A DNA stretch of 64,000 bases, taken from NCBI GenBank assembly GCA_046329195.1, contig JAXLVB010000001.1, forward strand, positions 62,001 to 126,000, read 5' to 3'. The notes beneath the pieces are model-generated. The model did no database searches and was not told the origin of the DNA. It worked only from the letters and a program-made list of their open reading frames with translations. The stretch comes from JAXLVB01 sp046329195 (GTDB lineage Bacteria > Bacteroidota > Bacteroidia > Cytophagales > Spirosomataceae). Below are positions 25,780-34,165 of this stretch, piece after piece. Each line of letters begins with the position of its first letter. The stretch's first letter is position 1. A program made the translations under genes and the position numbers.

Positions 25780-27267
25780 CTATTTCACCTTCAAAATCAC
25801 TCGCTGGTAGCGAGTAAGCACTGGCGTACCATTGTCTTCGGCTTCTAGGATGATATGAATCGTATCGCCACTTTTGGCAGATGCAGGAATAGTGATTTCG
25901 GCACTATTTCCATTTTGAGCTATCAACACTTCTTCTTTGCAAGTACCTACTTCTTTGTATTGCCAGAATTTCAACGAAACTTTATTGCCATCAGGGTCAG
26001 AAGTTAGGGGCTTCAAAGAAATTTTTTGCCCTTTGTTTACTAATAAATTGCGGTTGGAAACCGAAACCTTCGGGGCATGATTGACCCCGTTGAAGTCTTT
26101 GATGCACCAGTCGGCACGAGCTGCAAAATCGTTTTGAATAGCTGGAATCCAGCGGGTTTGGGCAAAGGCTTTGTCAATTTTTTGGGTAAATGGATTGTAA
26201 TCGGAAGCGGCATCGCCATCCTCCCATCTGCTTGGTGTGGTAGTTGACTGCACCAATCGGCCTCCCCAGCCTCCATCTTGTGGATGTTCGAGGTTGTTCA
26301 ACCCCACATCTACCAAGTGTAAAAAAGCAGGAGAATCACCTTCGGAAATGAAATCATACTGACCAAAACTCCCCCACTGATTCTTTTTAGCTTTTTCCAT
26401 ACTGCTGTATATATCTTCAAGTTCGCCTTTGGGAGGGTTTCCATCACCATAACTGTAGTACATTTTCAGAAGTGGCCCGTGATTGTTGATAATTTTCCCC
26501 ATAAAATTGCCCTCTAAGTACGAGTGAAGTTGCTCAGGGACAGACCTTTTCCAGAAATACGCAAAACTCCAAAATTGGTTGGAATTGTAATAAACCTTGA
26601 GGTCTTTCCAGTTGGGTTCAATGTATTTTTTATAAGTAGCGTCTTGGTCTAGAATGGCGTATAGAATAGCTTTCTGACATACTTTTTTGTAAATTTTGTC
26701 CCATTGAGGTGTATTTTTATAGGTATCTTCGATGCTTTTCAAGGCACGAGCAATAGTATTCGTACCGCCCCAAACCTGCAAGTAAAGTGGCCTCAGGTCA
26801 TCGTCCAATAATTTGGCTTTGATGAAATCTGACCCCGGCGTATCTTTTGCCATTTCACCTTCAAAATCAATATTACCGATACGGATTCTATCTCGTAGGT
26901 ATTTGTGTGTGGGGTAGTCTTTGGAGTGTTTAATGAGGTTGGGATAAACTTTTCCGTAAGCATCTACCAAGTCATAAATCCATTGTTCACCCGGCCAACG
27001 GAGTTCGGTACGCTCTCCGTAGAGCTTTTTGGTCATTTCCATTTCGGAGGTAAACTTTGTTCCCTTGCCATCGCCTTTGTAATGCCATTGCGAACTACTC
27101 ACTATGAGCCCTTCTACTTTGTATTCGTTTGTATAAAGTAGCATCCTGATAAATGAATCAACGTCGTCGAGTTCGCCATCGGTCGTAACGATGGTGCGAG
27201 GTTTTAGAGACTGTGCCAAACATAAATTTGACATGAAAAGTAAAAGCCATAAAATTCTTTTTTTCAT
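25780..27267 (-). CDS. Nucleoside-hydrolase-like secreted protein (DUF1593/Sde0182 type), array member 1
   Basis: About 495 residues with signal peptide MKKRILWLLLFMSNLCLAQ; ATG 27267 is preferred over a TTG three codons upstream. The N-terminal nucleoside-hydrolase-like domain starts TTDGELDDVDSFIRMLLYTN, where Asp30, Glu32 and the Asp34-Asp35 pair resemble the DxDxxxDD metal/ribose site of nucleoside hydrolases. GGTNTIARALKSIEDTY, GDSPAFLHLVDVGLNNLEHP, GGWGGR and AIQNDFAARADWC follow. A C-terminal immunoglobulin-like domain (SDPDGNKVSLKFWQYKEVGT, then DTIHIILEAEDNGTPVLTRY) closes it. The family is named after a cellulose-binding protein; activity is not established. I infer a periplasmic or surface furanosidase-like hydrolase. 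Confidence 0.88.
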   Translation of the reverse strand: MKKRILWLLLFMSNLCLAQSLKPRTIVTTDGELDDVDSFIRMLLYTNEYKVEGLIVSSSQWHYKGDGKGTKFTSEMEMTKKLYGERTELRWPGEQWIYDLVDAYGKVYPNLIKHSKDYPTHKYLRDRIRIGNIDFEGEMAKDTPGSDFIKAKLLDDDLRPLYLQVWGGTNTIARALKSIEDTYKNTPQWDKIYKKVCQKAILYAILDQDATYKKYIEPNWKDLKVYYNSNQFWSFAYFWKRSVPEQLHSYLEGNFMGKIINNHGPLLKMYYSYGDGNPPKGELEDIYSSMEKAKKNQWGSFGQYDFISEGDSPAFLHLVDVGLNNLEHPQDGGWGGRLVQSTTTPSRWEDGDAASDYNPFTQKIDKAFAQTRWIPAIQNDFAARADWCIKDFNGVNHAPKVSVSNRNLLVNKGQKISLKPLTSDPDGNKVSLKFWQYKEVGTCKEEVLIAQNGNSAEITIPASAKSGDTIHIILEAEDNGTPVLTRYQRVILKVK

Positions 27268-27309
27268 TTGATTCAATTTTTAGAAGAACGATGTTCGTGA
27301 GTGAGAATT

Positions 27310-28089
27310 CTATTTTTGTAACCCCATTTTTATCGCTTTTTCAACGGGGCAAAGTTCATTTTCAGAATGATTAAGATCAAAATCTTTTCTAGTCAATAAA
27401 GCTGGTTGTGCCATAAATTTTGGCGTTGTACCTCGGTGATTTTGTGCGGCATGCACCATAAATGGGTGACACAAATAGACCGTTCCTGCCTTTCCTACGG
27501 CTAATGTTGCCTCCCGTTTGGGCAAATAGTCGAGTTTTTGTGCCAACTCCATAAATGAAAGCCCTTTTTCACCTTCAGGAGCTAACATTGTGGCTACGTC
27601 TAAATGTGAGCCAATTCTGAGAATCGTTGGAGCATCTTTTTCGGACACATCTGAAAACAGAAAAAGCATTAACAACGCCCGCCCTTTTGAATAGAAATTT
27701 ATTCGCCACTCCAAATAATTACTTACATCTTCACCTGCAAAACTTGCGTCTACGTGCCAGCCAGTATCGTTGGCAAGCTCTTTACTTGGAAAACGAATTG
27801 GAAATGAACCCAGCGTTTCTTTTGGATACCAATTACCTTTTCCTACTAATTGATCAAAGGCAGTGGTCAGTACAATAGTATTTGCTGCTTTTTGGAAAGG
27901 TTCATCTCCCAATTCCCCAATTCTGACAACAGGCTGCGTCCACGTTTCAGGATTTTCAGAGTCGCATTGAGCCATTCTCCACAAAATATCACAACACTCC
28001 TTTGCAATTTCACTTGAAAAAGCATTTTCGATTTTCACAAAACCGTCTTTGATGAAATCGCTGATTTGCTCTGTTGTTAATGCTTTCAT
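27310..28089 (-). CDS. Phytanoyl-CoA dioxygenase (PhyH)-family Fe(II)/2-oxoglutarate oxygenase
   Basis: The 259-residue cytoplasmic protein has the double-stranded beta-helix of the PhyH family. WHVDASFAGEDVSNYLEW near 113 gives the HxD iron ligands, and VYLCHPFMVHAAQNHRGTTP near 207-225 gives the distal His and the Arg that holds 2-oxoglutarate. ITE-type start helices (TEQISDFIKDGFVKIENAFS) are typical. It hydroxylates an unknown small molecule. It lies in the same orientation between array members 1 and 2 (42-bp and 10-bp gaps), so it is probably co-transcribed with them. A role in oxidising or demethylating a released sugar derivative is possible but unsupported. Confidence 0.85.
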   Translation of the reverse strand: MKALTTEQISDFIKDGFVKIENAFSSEIAKECCDILWRMAQCDSENPETWTQPVVRIGELGDEPFQKAANTIVLTTAFDQLVGKGNWYPKETLGSFPIRFPSKELANDTGWHVDASFAGEDVSNYLEWRINFYSKGRALLMLFLFSDVSEKDAPTILRIGSHLDVATMLAPEGEKGLSFMELAQKLDYLPKREATLAVGKAGTVYLCHPFMVHAAQNHRGTTPKFMAQPALLTRKDFDLNHSENELCPVEKAIKMGLQK

Positions 28090-28099
28090 TTAATCTGTA

Positions 28100-29662
28100 T
28101 TATTTCCCCCTCACCTCCAAAATAACTCTTTGGTAAGAAGTGAGTGCAGGCAACCCATTATCAGTTGCTTCTAAAACCACATGAATTGTTTGGCCTGCTG
28201 TAGCCTCTTTGGGAACTAATATTTCAGCCTGCAATGATTCTGCGTTACTTATCTCGACTTTATTTTGATAGCTTCCTGCTGGCATCTGCCACCATTTTAC
28301 CGAAACTTTATTGCCGTCAGGGTCTGATACTATTCCGTTGAGTTTTACTTTTTGACCTGCGTTTACCATGATTTTGAGCGGCCCTTGAATCATCACGACT
28401 GGTTCGTGGTTTGCATCCGAAAATTTAGGGGTAACCGCCCACTTCATGCGAGCGGCAAAGCTGTTTTGAGCAGCAGGAAAAAACTCTGGAAACGCAACTG
28501 CTTCATTATTGGCTTGGTTATTCCCATTTCCCATTTGAGCTGCCATTTGTTCAGCTGTGGTTTCGGCTGCAAACATATTGGGGCCTTCGGGTAAAGCTCT
28601 TGTTCTACCACCCCAACCTCCATAATTGCCTTTTTCGTAGGCACGTAGGCCATTTCCAAGCATATTCATAAAGGTATGATTATCGCCCTCGCCAAGCCAA
28701 GAGCCTTTTTCTTGTGGAGGCATCCAAACGAAATAACCCATTTTTTTGAGTTCTTCGCTCGTGTAGCCTGATAGACCGAAATAATCTACCTTGTCGCCTT
28801 TTACCATTTGTTTTCCATCGCCCCAAACTCGATATAAACTTCCCAATGCTCCTCGTGAGGTTACGTTTTCTTGCATCCAAGCAGGGGTAAGCAAGGGTTT
28901 GTTAATGTCTTTGGCTCGTAATTGAGCACCGTAGCCGTAGTTTGGAGCTTCTCTGAATTGCCGATATTCAATTTCTGGCCAATTAGGTTTGATATAATTG
29001 GCATAGGTATCGTCTTGGTCGCCCGATGGCAGTAAGACAACTTTTCTGATAATTTTATTTCTAATATTTATCCATTCAGCAGTAAATTGCAATTGCTCTT
29101 GAATAGCTTTCAAAGCTCGGGCAATGGTGCTGGCACCGCCCCAATTTGTGATGTATAATTGCCCAGGTTTATCATCTAAAATCAATGATTTAATCAGATT
29201 TGACCCTTCTGTATCTTTTGAAAAATCACCATCGAATTCAATATTCCCGTAGCGAATCTTTGATTTCAGATACTCGGGTGTAGGGTAATCTTTGTGATGA
29301 ATTTTAAGATTTGGATACGATTTAGTATAGGCATCTACAATATCGTGTATAAACTTTTCGTCTTTTGCCCACCGCCAAGACTCGCAAGGACATTGGTTCA
29401 TGCCAAAGCGGTCATATTCTCTGCCTGGCACATACCACTTTGTACCTTTTCCATCGCCTTTCCAATGAAACATACTACTGGCATAAATCAGTCCTTCGAT
29501 TTGAAGGTCAGTGCTATACAATAAAAATCGAATCATCGAATTGTTATCGTCTAACTCAGGGTCAGCCGTGATGATGATTCGGGGCTTTGATTCGGATTGG
29601 GCAGAAATGTTCTGAATCACCAAAAGTATCAACGAAAACATTAAAGCTATTTTGATTTTCAT
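28100..29662 (-). CDS. Nucleoside-hydrolase-like secreted protein, array member 2
   Basis: The 520-residue protein has a signal peptide ending near ISAQS and the acidic motif ITADPELDDNNSMIRFLLYS, so the Asp/Glu cluster is conserved. GGASTIARALKAIQEQL, the GEGDNHTFMNMLGNGLRAYE loop, GGWGGR and AAQNSFAARMKWA follow the same order as member 1. The C-terminal Ig-like domain (SDPDGNKVSVKWWQMPAGSY, ending LPALTSYQRVILEV) is intact. It is the longest of the seven, with an extra loop near residues 300-380 containing MAAQMGNGNNQANNEA. It groups with member 1 by overall similarity and keeps the same predicted periplasmic or surface role. Confidence 0.88.
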   Translation of the reverse strand: MKIKIALMFSLILLVIQNISAQSESKPRIIITADPELDDNNSMIRFLLYSTDLQIEGLIYASSMFHWKGDGKGTKWYVPGREYDRFGMNQCPCESWRWAKDEKFIHDIVDAYTKSYPNLKIHHKDYPTPEYLKSKIRYGNIEFDGDFSKDTEGSNLIKSLILDDKPGQLYITNWGGASTIARALKAIQEQLQFTAEWINIRNKIIRKVVLLPSGDQDDTYANYIKPNWPEIEYRQFREAPNYGYGAQLRAKDINKPLLTPAWMQENVTSRGALGSLYRVWGDGKQMVKGDKVDYFGLSGYTSEELKKMGYFVWMPPQEKGSWLGEGDNHTFMNMLGNGLRAYEKGNYGGWGGRTRALPEGPNMFAAETTAEQMAAQMGNGNNQANNEAVAFPEFFPAAQNSFAARMKWAVTPKFSDANHEPVVMIQGPLKIMVNAGQKVKLNGIVSDPDGNKVSVKWWQMPAGSYQNKVEISNAESLQAEILVPKEATAGQTIHVVLEATDNGLPALTSYQRVILEVRGK

Positions 29663-29737
29663 TTTGATTAGGTTTTTGTCAAGGTCTTTTAGATTAATCG
29701 TAATTACTTCAATTTTTATGAATTTGAATTTAAAAAA

Positions 29738-31144
29738 TCACTCTTTCACCTCCACAATCACCCGCTCGTAGCGAGTCAGAGCAGGACTTCCGTTGTCGGT
29801 TACTGCCAAAATAATGTGCATAGTGCCTAAACGAATACTTTTGGGTACAGTGAACCAAGCCTTCTCTTTGTCAGCCTCTTCAATTGTTAGTGGATTACCC
29901 GTGCGGGCGGTTGCAATGGTGAACGTACCCACTTCTTGGTAATAAAACCAATTGAACGAAAGTGCATTGCCATCTGGGTCGGTTGAGCCTTCGGCACTTA
30001 GACTAATCTTGTCACCAACTTTGGCTTTGATGTATTTTTCGCCGTTTATTTTCACCACTGGCGGGTGGTTAGCCTCTTTGTAAGGCTTAATGCTCCAATC
30101 CATTCTTGCCACAAAATCATTCTGATAAGCTTCACGCCAACGCCATATAGTAGCTTTGTTGCTGGTATGCCAACTGCTGTCTGCCCCGAAAACCTCGTCT
30201 TCGGCATCTGTCCAAAGGGGGCGAGTTTCGGGTTCTAAAAACCACTTTTCGGTTCGGGGTTGATAAAATTCGTATCGGCCACCCCAACTTCCCCAATTGG
30301 GGTTTTCGGCACTTCCCAAACCATTGTTTATCAGATACAAAAAACTTGGGGTATCGCCTTCCATCAAAAATTTGGCGAAGGGGTATTGTTGTCCCAATGG
30401 GCCTTTGCTTCTGACATGAATATCGAGCCACGGATTATCTACGATTTTGAAATTACCGCCCGCAAAACGCCCGTGAAATTTATCGCCACTAATACCTGAC
30501 CAAATGGCGTGATGATAGCCACCTAAGGCATGAAAACCTGGACTGGCAATGTAGAACAACGTTGGAAATGTCTTTCTAATCCACGGGCCGCTGTCGTCTT
30601 GGTCAGAGATGGTATAAACTCGTAGTTTGGCCACAAATTGTTCTACTTCTTTAGCAGTTCGGGTGTTTTTTACCTTCCAAAGTGCTTGGGCAAGGCAATT
30701 GGGGCCACCCCAAACCAATACCCAAACAGGGCGAGCATCGGCTTTGTCAACGGCTCGAATTATCATTTCCGAACCATCAGAGTCCATGCCCTTACCCACT
30801 GCATTCATTCCATAATCGGCACGACCATCTTTGATTAGCGAAAGCAGCTTTTCCGCTGTTGGATAACCCGCCTCGTGTAGCGTAAGATTGGGCTGTACTT
30901 TCTCGTAGGCTTCTACAATTTCTTTGAGTCGCCACGAAGCCACTTTATTTTTTTGATGAACAGAAGTAGTAGCGATGAGGCCTTCTACCTCAAATTGATT
31001 GGAGTAGGTAAGAAAACGCACCGTTGACATAGCATCGTCGGGTTCGTTTTCGATATCGGTCAACACAATTACTCTTGGCTTGGTAGTTTGGGCGTAGAGT
31101 TTTGTGCAAAAAAGAATGATAATCAGTAATTTAAGGATTTTCAT
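29738..31144 (-). CDS. Nucleoside-hydrolase-like secreted protein, array member 3
   Basis: The 468-residue protein has a signal peptide (ILKLLIIILFCTKLYAQ) and the acidic motif VLTDIENEPDDAMSTVRFLT. Here the order is D-x-E-x2-P-D-D, the second subtype of the array, shared with member 5. Other marks are GMDSDGSEMIIRAVDKADAR, VWGGPNCLAQALWKVKNTRT, YTISDQDDSGPWIRKTFPTL, GDTPSFLYLINNGLGSAENP and YQNDFVARMDWSIKPYKEAN. The C-terminal Ig-like domain (STDPDGNALSFNWFYYQEVG) is complete. It lies 75 bp behind member 2 in reading order and 39 bp from member 4. Confidence 0.88.
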   Translation of the reverse strand: MKILKLLIIILFCTKLYAQTTKPRVIVLTDIENEPDDAMSTVRFLTYSNQFEVEGLIATTSVHQKNKVASWRLKEIVEAYEKVQPNLTLHEAGYPTAEKLLSLIKDGRADYGMNAVGKGMDSDGSEMIIRAVDKADARPVWVLVWGGPNCLAQALWKVKNTRTAKEVEQFVAKLRVYTISDQDDSGPWIRKTFPTLFYIASPGFHALGGYHHAIWSGISGDKFHGRFAGGNFKIVDNPWLDIHVRSKGPLGQQYPFAKFLMEGDTPSFLYLINNGLGSAENPNWGSWGGRYEFYQPRTEKWFLEPETRPLWTDAEDEVFGADSSWHTSNKATIWRWREAYQNDFVARMDWSIKPYKEANHPPVVKINGEKYIKAKVGDKISLSAEGSTDPDGNALSFNWFYYQEVGTFTIATARTGNPLTIEEADKEKAWFTVPKSIRLGTMHIILAVTDNGSPALTRYERVIVEVKE

Positions 31145-31183
31145 TGATTAATATGTTTGTGCCTTGTAGGTCAAGTCAAAAAA

Positions 31184-32473
31184 CTATTTCAGCCATTCCC
31201 AGCGTTTTGCCCAGTCGCTCAGGTAGGCTTTTCGGTGCTTTGAAAGGGTTCTTGCTCCTTGCTGGCCTTCCAGAAAATACTCAGGATTGGGCAAATCACC
31301 GTACCAATTTTTCCCCAGTTGATAATCATCCTTATTAGGCTTACCGGGCCAGGTGGCGGTACTGGTGTATTCGCCATTTTGTCCGTCCAATTCCTTGATT
31401 TTACTGTGAATGACGTATGCACTGACCTCTGGTTTTTTGGAAGAATATCGCACGCCATAGATACCATTTCCAAGATAATACCCTGGCCATACTTGTTTTT
31501 GGATTTCCATAGTAAAGCAAACAGAGTCGGCTGGAATCGAAATACTTGGTCCTTTCAATCGCCATTCTACTACTCCGTAAGCGGGAAAACTGTCGGTTTT
31601 GGTGGTATTTCGTTCAAAAATAGTTCTTGAACTGTGAGCGATTGTCGTGTATTGCCCGCCCCAACTTACGCCCTTGGGGTTATTTGGATTTCCTTTCATC
31701 AAGTAAGCCAACGAAGGCGTATCGCCCATCTTGATGTGGCCATTGTAATAATTGATAAAATCTGCTCCCATTACACCCCTACCTTTGATAAAATTCTCGT
31801 AATAGGCCCCTCCGCTCATGTTTTTGGGAGCATTTTCATCTTCCATAAACCAACCCCGATACGTAGCGTTAGACTCTATCATCCATAGGTTTGGGTGATG
31901 CTCCACGATGTAGGAATAGGCATTGATACTCCATTTTTTATTGGGTCCGCCAATCCAGAATACCCTTAGTTTGCCTTCAATTTCGGGGGCATCATGCAGG
32001 GCTTGAGCCAAATCTTCCAAACCACCCCAAACCAGCACCCAAAGGGGCTGATTTGATTTCTTTTTAGCACATTTGATTATCCAATCTGAGCCTTCTGATG
32101 CTTTCCTAAAACCAGAATAAGGTGCAGAATCTAATTCTCCTTGCTTACAAACCGCCCTTAGAGCATCGGGGGTGGCTAATTTTGAATTATGATTTTTCAG
32201 TTTCGGAAAATCCTTTTCGTACAGGTCAATCATATCTAAAAGGTCTTTTTTGCGTCCTTTTCCGAAAGGCGACGAAATCAAGCCTTCTATCTGAAACAGG
32301 TCGGAGTACATCATCAGATGTATCATTGATTGGTTATCGTCGGGGTCGGTTCCGCCAATGTCGGTGCTGATGATGATTCTTGGTTTAGGCGTTTTTTGGG
32401 CAAATAATGACGACGGGAAAACAATAATTATCGTCCACGAGAATAAAAAGTATTTGAACATACTCCTAATCAT
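31184..32473 (-). CDS. Nucleoside-hydrolase-like secreted protein lacking the Ig-like domain, array member 4
   Basis: The 429-residue protein has a signal peptide (MFKYFLFSWTIIIVFPSSLF; a start at 32461 is also possible) and the acidic motif STDIGGTDPDDNQSMIHLMM. GFRKASEGSDWIIKCA, VWGGLEDLAQALHDAPEIEG, GDTPSLAYLMKGNPNNPKGV and SWGGQYTTI correspond to family blocks. After that it departs: there is no DPDG Ig-like domain, but a different C-terminus (WRLKGPSISIPADSVCFTME through AYLSDWAKRWEWLK). It is therefore the most divergent of the seven and may act on a different glycoside. Its position in the middle of the bank argues for shared regulation. Confidence 0.85.
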   Translation of the reverse strand: MIRSMFKYFLFSWTIIIVFPSSLFAQKTPKPRIIISTDIGGTDPDDNQSMIHLMMYSDLFQIEGLISSPFGKGRKKDLLDMIDLYEKDFPKLKNHNSKLATPDALRAVCKQGELDSAPYSGFRKASEGSDWIIKCAKKKSNQPLWVLVWGGLEDLAQALHDAPEIEGKLRVFWIGGPNKKWSINAYSYIVEHHPNLWMIESNATYRGWFMEDENAPKNMSGGAYYENFIKGRGVMGADFINYYNGHIKMGDTPSLAYLMKGNPNNPKGVSWGGQYTTIAHSSRTIFERNTTKTDSFPAYGVVEWRLKGPSISIPADSVCFTMEIQKQVWPGYYLGNGIYGVRYSSKKPEVSAYVIHSKIKELDGQNGEYTSTATWPGKPNKDDYQLGKNWYGDLPNPEYFLEGQQGARTLSKHRKAYLSDWAKRWEWLK

Positions 32474-32500
32474 ATTACTTTTTTCAGTGCTTTGGTGAAT

Positions 32501-33916
32501 TTATTTAGGTAAAACATTCACAATGATTCGCTTGTATCCTGAAAGTTGCGGACTCCCTTTATCAGTTACTTTCAGAATAATGTGGATGGTCTCTTTGGTA
32601 CTAACCTCGGGAGCTTTGATGGAAATATGAGGGTAGTTTTCTGGAGAAATTGGCACATCCTTTTTGTATGTACCTGCTTCTGCATAATAAAACCACAAAA
32701 AACCGAAGCTGTCGCCATCGGGGTCGTAGGTAGCCGAAGCGTTAAGGCTGATATTCTCACCTGATTTTACTGTAATCTCATCTTTTTGGTTCAAAACAGG
32801 CACTGGATTATGGTTGGCATGTTTGAAATCGGCCAAACACCAATCCATTCGTGCCGCAAAATCATTCTGAAAATCTTCCCGCCAACGCCATAGCGTAGCT
32901 TTGTTATTGTTAAAATGATTGGTATCGAGCTTCACCACTCTACCAAATTCAGAAAAAATAAAAGGAGTATATTTATCTGCCGCATCTGTCCAAATTTTTC
33001 GAGTTTCAGGTTCAAATGGTACACCCGAACCTCCCTTTTTTTGTTTACTAAAATCGGGTAGATACAGCTCATAACGACCACCCCAACCGCCCCATTCGGG
33101 ATGCTCGGGATTATTTAAACCGTTGGAGATGAGCGACAAAAACGATGGAGTATCGCCCTCGACTCCCCAAGCCACATCAGGGTAAACCGCTCCCAAAGGG
33201 CCATGTCCTTGCTGAATATTTTGAGCAATCCAGGTATTGCTAATTTCTTTGTTGCTGATTCCTTTGATGTAATTATTAATGGCCGACCAAGTGGCACTTC
33301 CATAGTCGTCGCCTGGGCTGACGATGTAAAAAAGGTCAGGGAAATTATTACGAATCCAAATTCCACTATCATCTTGGTCGGAAATGGTATAAACCCTCAG
33401 TTTTGAAATCAACCTTTTGGCTTCGGCTTCCGATTTTGTGTTTTTAATCTTGTATAGGGTTTGTGCCAAAGTGTTCACTCCACCCCAAACCGAAATGTAA
33501 AGCGGTTTATCATTTTTCTCCTCCAAAACCTTCAAAATCAACTCCGAACCTTCCGAATCCATCCCTTCACCTACGCCTTCCATTCCATATTTCGGAAGAC
33601 CTTTTTTTACCAATGCCTGCAATGATGCCGCCGTAGGAAATCCTGCCTTATGTTTCAGCAGATTGGGCTGCACTTTTCCATAAGCTTTTATGATGGCTCT
33701 GATAGATTCTGGGTTTACCTCGTTTTTGTGCCAACAAGATGTGGTGGCTACCATTCCTCTAATGTCTATTTCATTGGAATACAGCAATAGCCTCACAAAC
33801 GACTGCGTATCGTCAGGGTCGGCTTCGATGTCTGACAAGATGATGGTTTGATGTTTTTGTGCATGTAGTCCTGAAAAACTCAGCAAAAGCAACAGAATTA
33901 AACCAAAATATCTCAT
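32501..33916 (-). CDS. Nucleoside-hydrolase-like secreted protein, array member 5
   Basis: The 471-residue protein begins with signal peptide MRYFGLILLLLLSFSGLHAQ and the acidic motif LSDIEADPDDTQSFVRLLLY. GMDSEGSELILKVLEEKNDK, VWGGVNTLAQTLYKIKNTKS and YTISDQDDSGIWIRNNFPDL closely parallel member 3, so these two form a subtype. GDTPSFLSLISNGLNNPEHP, GGWGGR, FQNDFAARMDWCLADFKHAN and the Ig-like end (YDPDGDSFGFLWFYYAEAGT) complete it. This is the first gene of the minus-strand bank. Its start faces the 249-bp divergent promoter region shared with member 6. Confidence 0.88.
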   Translation of the reverse strand: MRYFGLILLLLLSFSGLHAQKHQTIILSDIEADPDDTQSFVRLLLYSNEIDIRGMVATTSCWHKNEVNPESIRAIIKAYGKVQPNLLKHKAGFPTAASLQALVKKGLPKYGMEGVGEGMDSEGSELILKVLEEKNDKPLYISVWGGVNTLAQTLYKIKNTKSEAEAKRLISKLRVYTISDQDDSGIWIRNNFPDLFYIVSPGDDYGSATWSAINNYIKGISNKEISNTWIAQNIQQGHGPLGAVYPDVAWGVEGDTPSFLSLISNGLNNPEHPEWGGWGGRYELYLPDFSKQKKGGSGVPFEPETRKIWTDAADKYTPFIFSEFGRVVKLDTNHFNNNKATLWRWREDFQNDFAARMDWCLADFKHANHNPVPVLNQKDEITVKSGENISLNASATYDPDGDSFGFLWFYYAEAGTYKKDVPISPENYPHISIKAPEVSTKETIHIILKVTDKGSPQLSGYKRIIVNVLPK

Positions 33917-33978
33917 AGTATATGTTTTTCTAAGGTTGATAACGAAAACAGTCTAATTTCTCGGCAAGATATAAACAA

Positions 33979-34001
33979 AAAGAAAATAAACGAAAATAAA
34001 A
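33979..34001. promoter_or_regulatory. A-rich direct-repeat operator candidate, array promoter
   Basis: Two GAAAATAAA blocks 10 bp apart (AAAGAAAATAAACGAAAATA) lie in the divergent region between members 5 and 6. Nearly the same sequence occurs before susC at 40579 and, on the other strand, before deoR at 46071. I infer a shared regulator site, most simply for the DeoR protein. The region is very AT-rich, so chance similarity must be tested. Confidence 0.5.
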
Positions 34002-34046
34002 ATAAAAAATAATTAATACTTTTATGCTAAATTTAGAATAAAAATA

Positions 34047-34054
34047 TAATTTTG
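34047..34054 (+). promoter_or_regulatory. Candidate -7 box for array members 6-7
   Basis: TAATTTTG matches TAnnTTTG and lies 111 bp before the ATG at 34166. No clear -33 box was found in the AT-rich DNA, so this is tentative. Confidence 0.4.
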
Positions 34055-34165
34055 CATCGAATAAATTTCAATTTAGCATTATTAATGAAATTTATGAAAT
34101 CGAAAACGTAAATAAAGGAAAACTTCTTCATACTATCAAAAATCGAGAGTTCGACCACTTCTACC

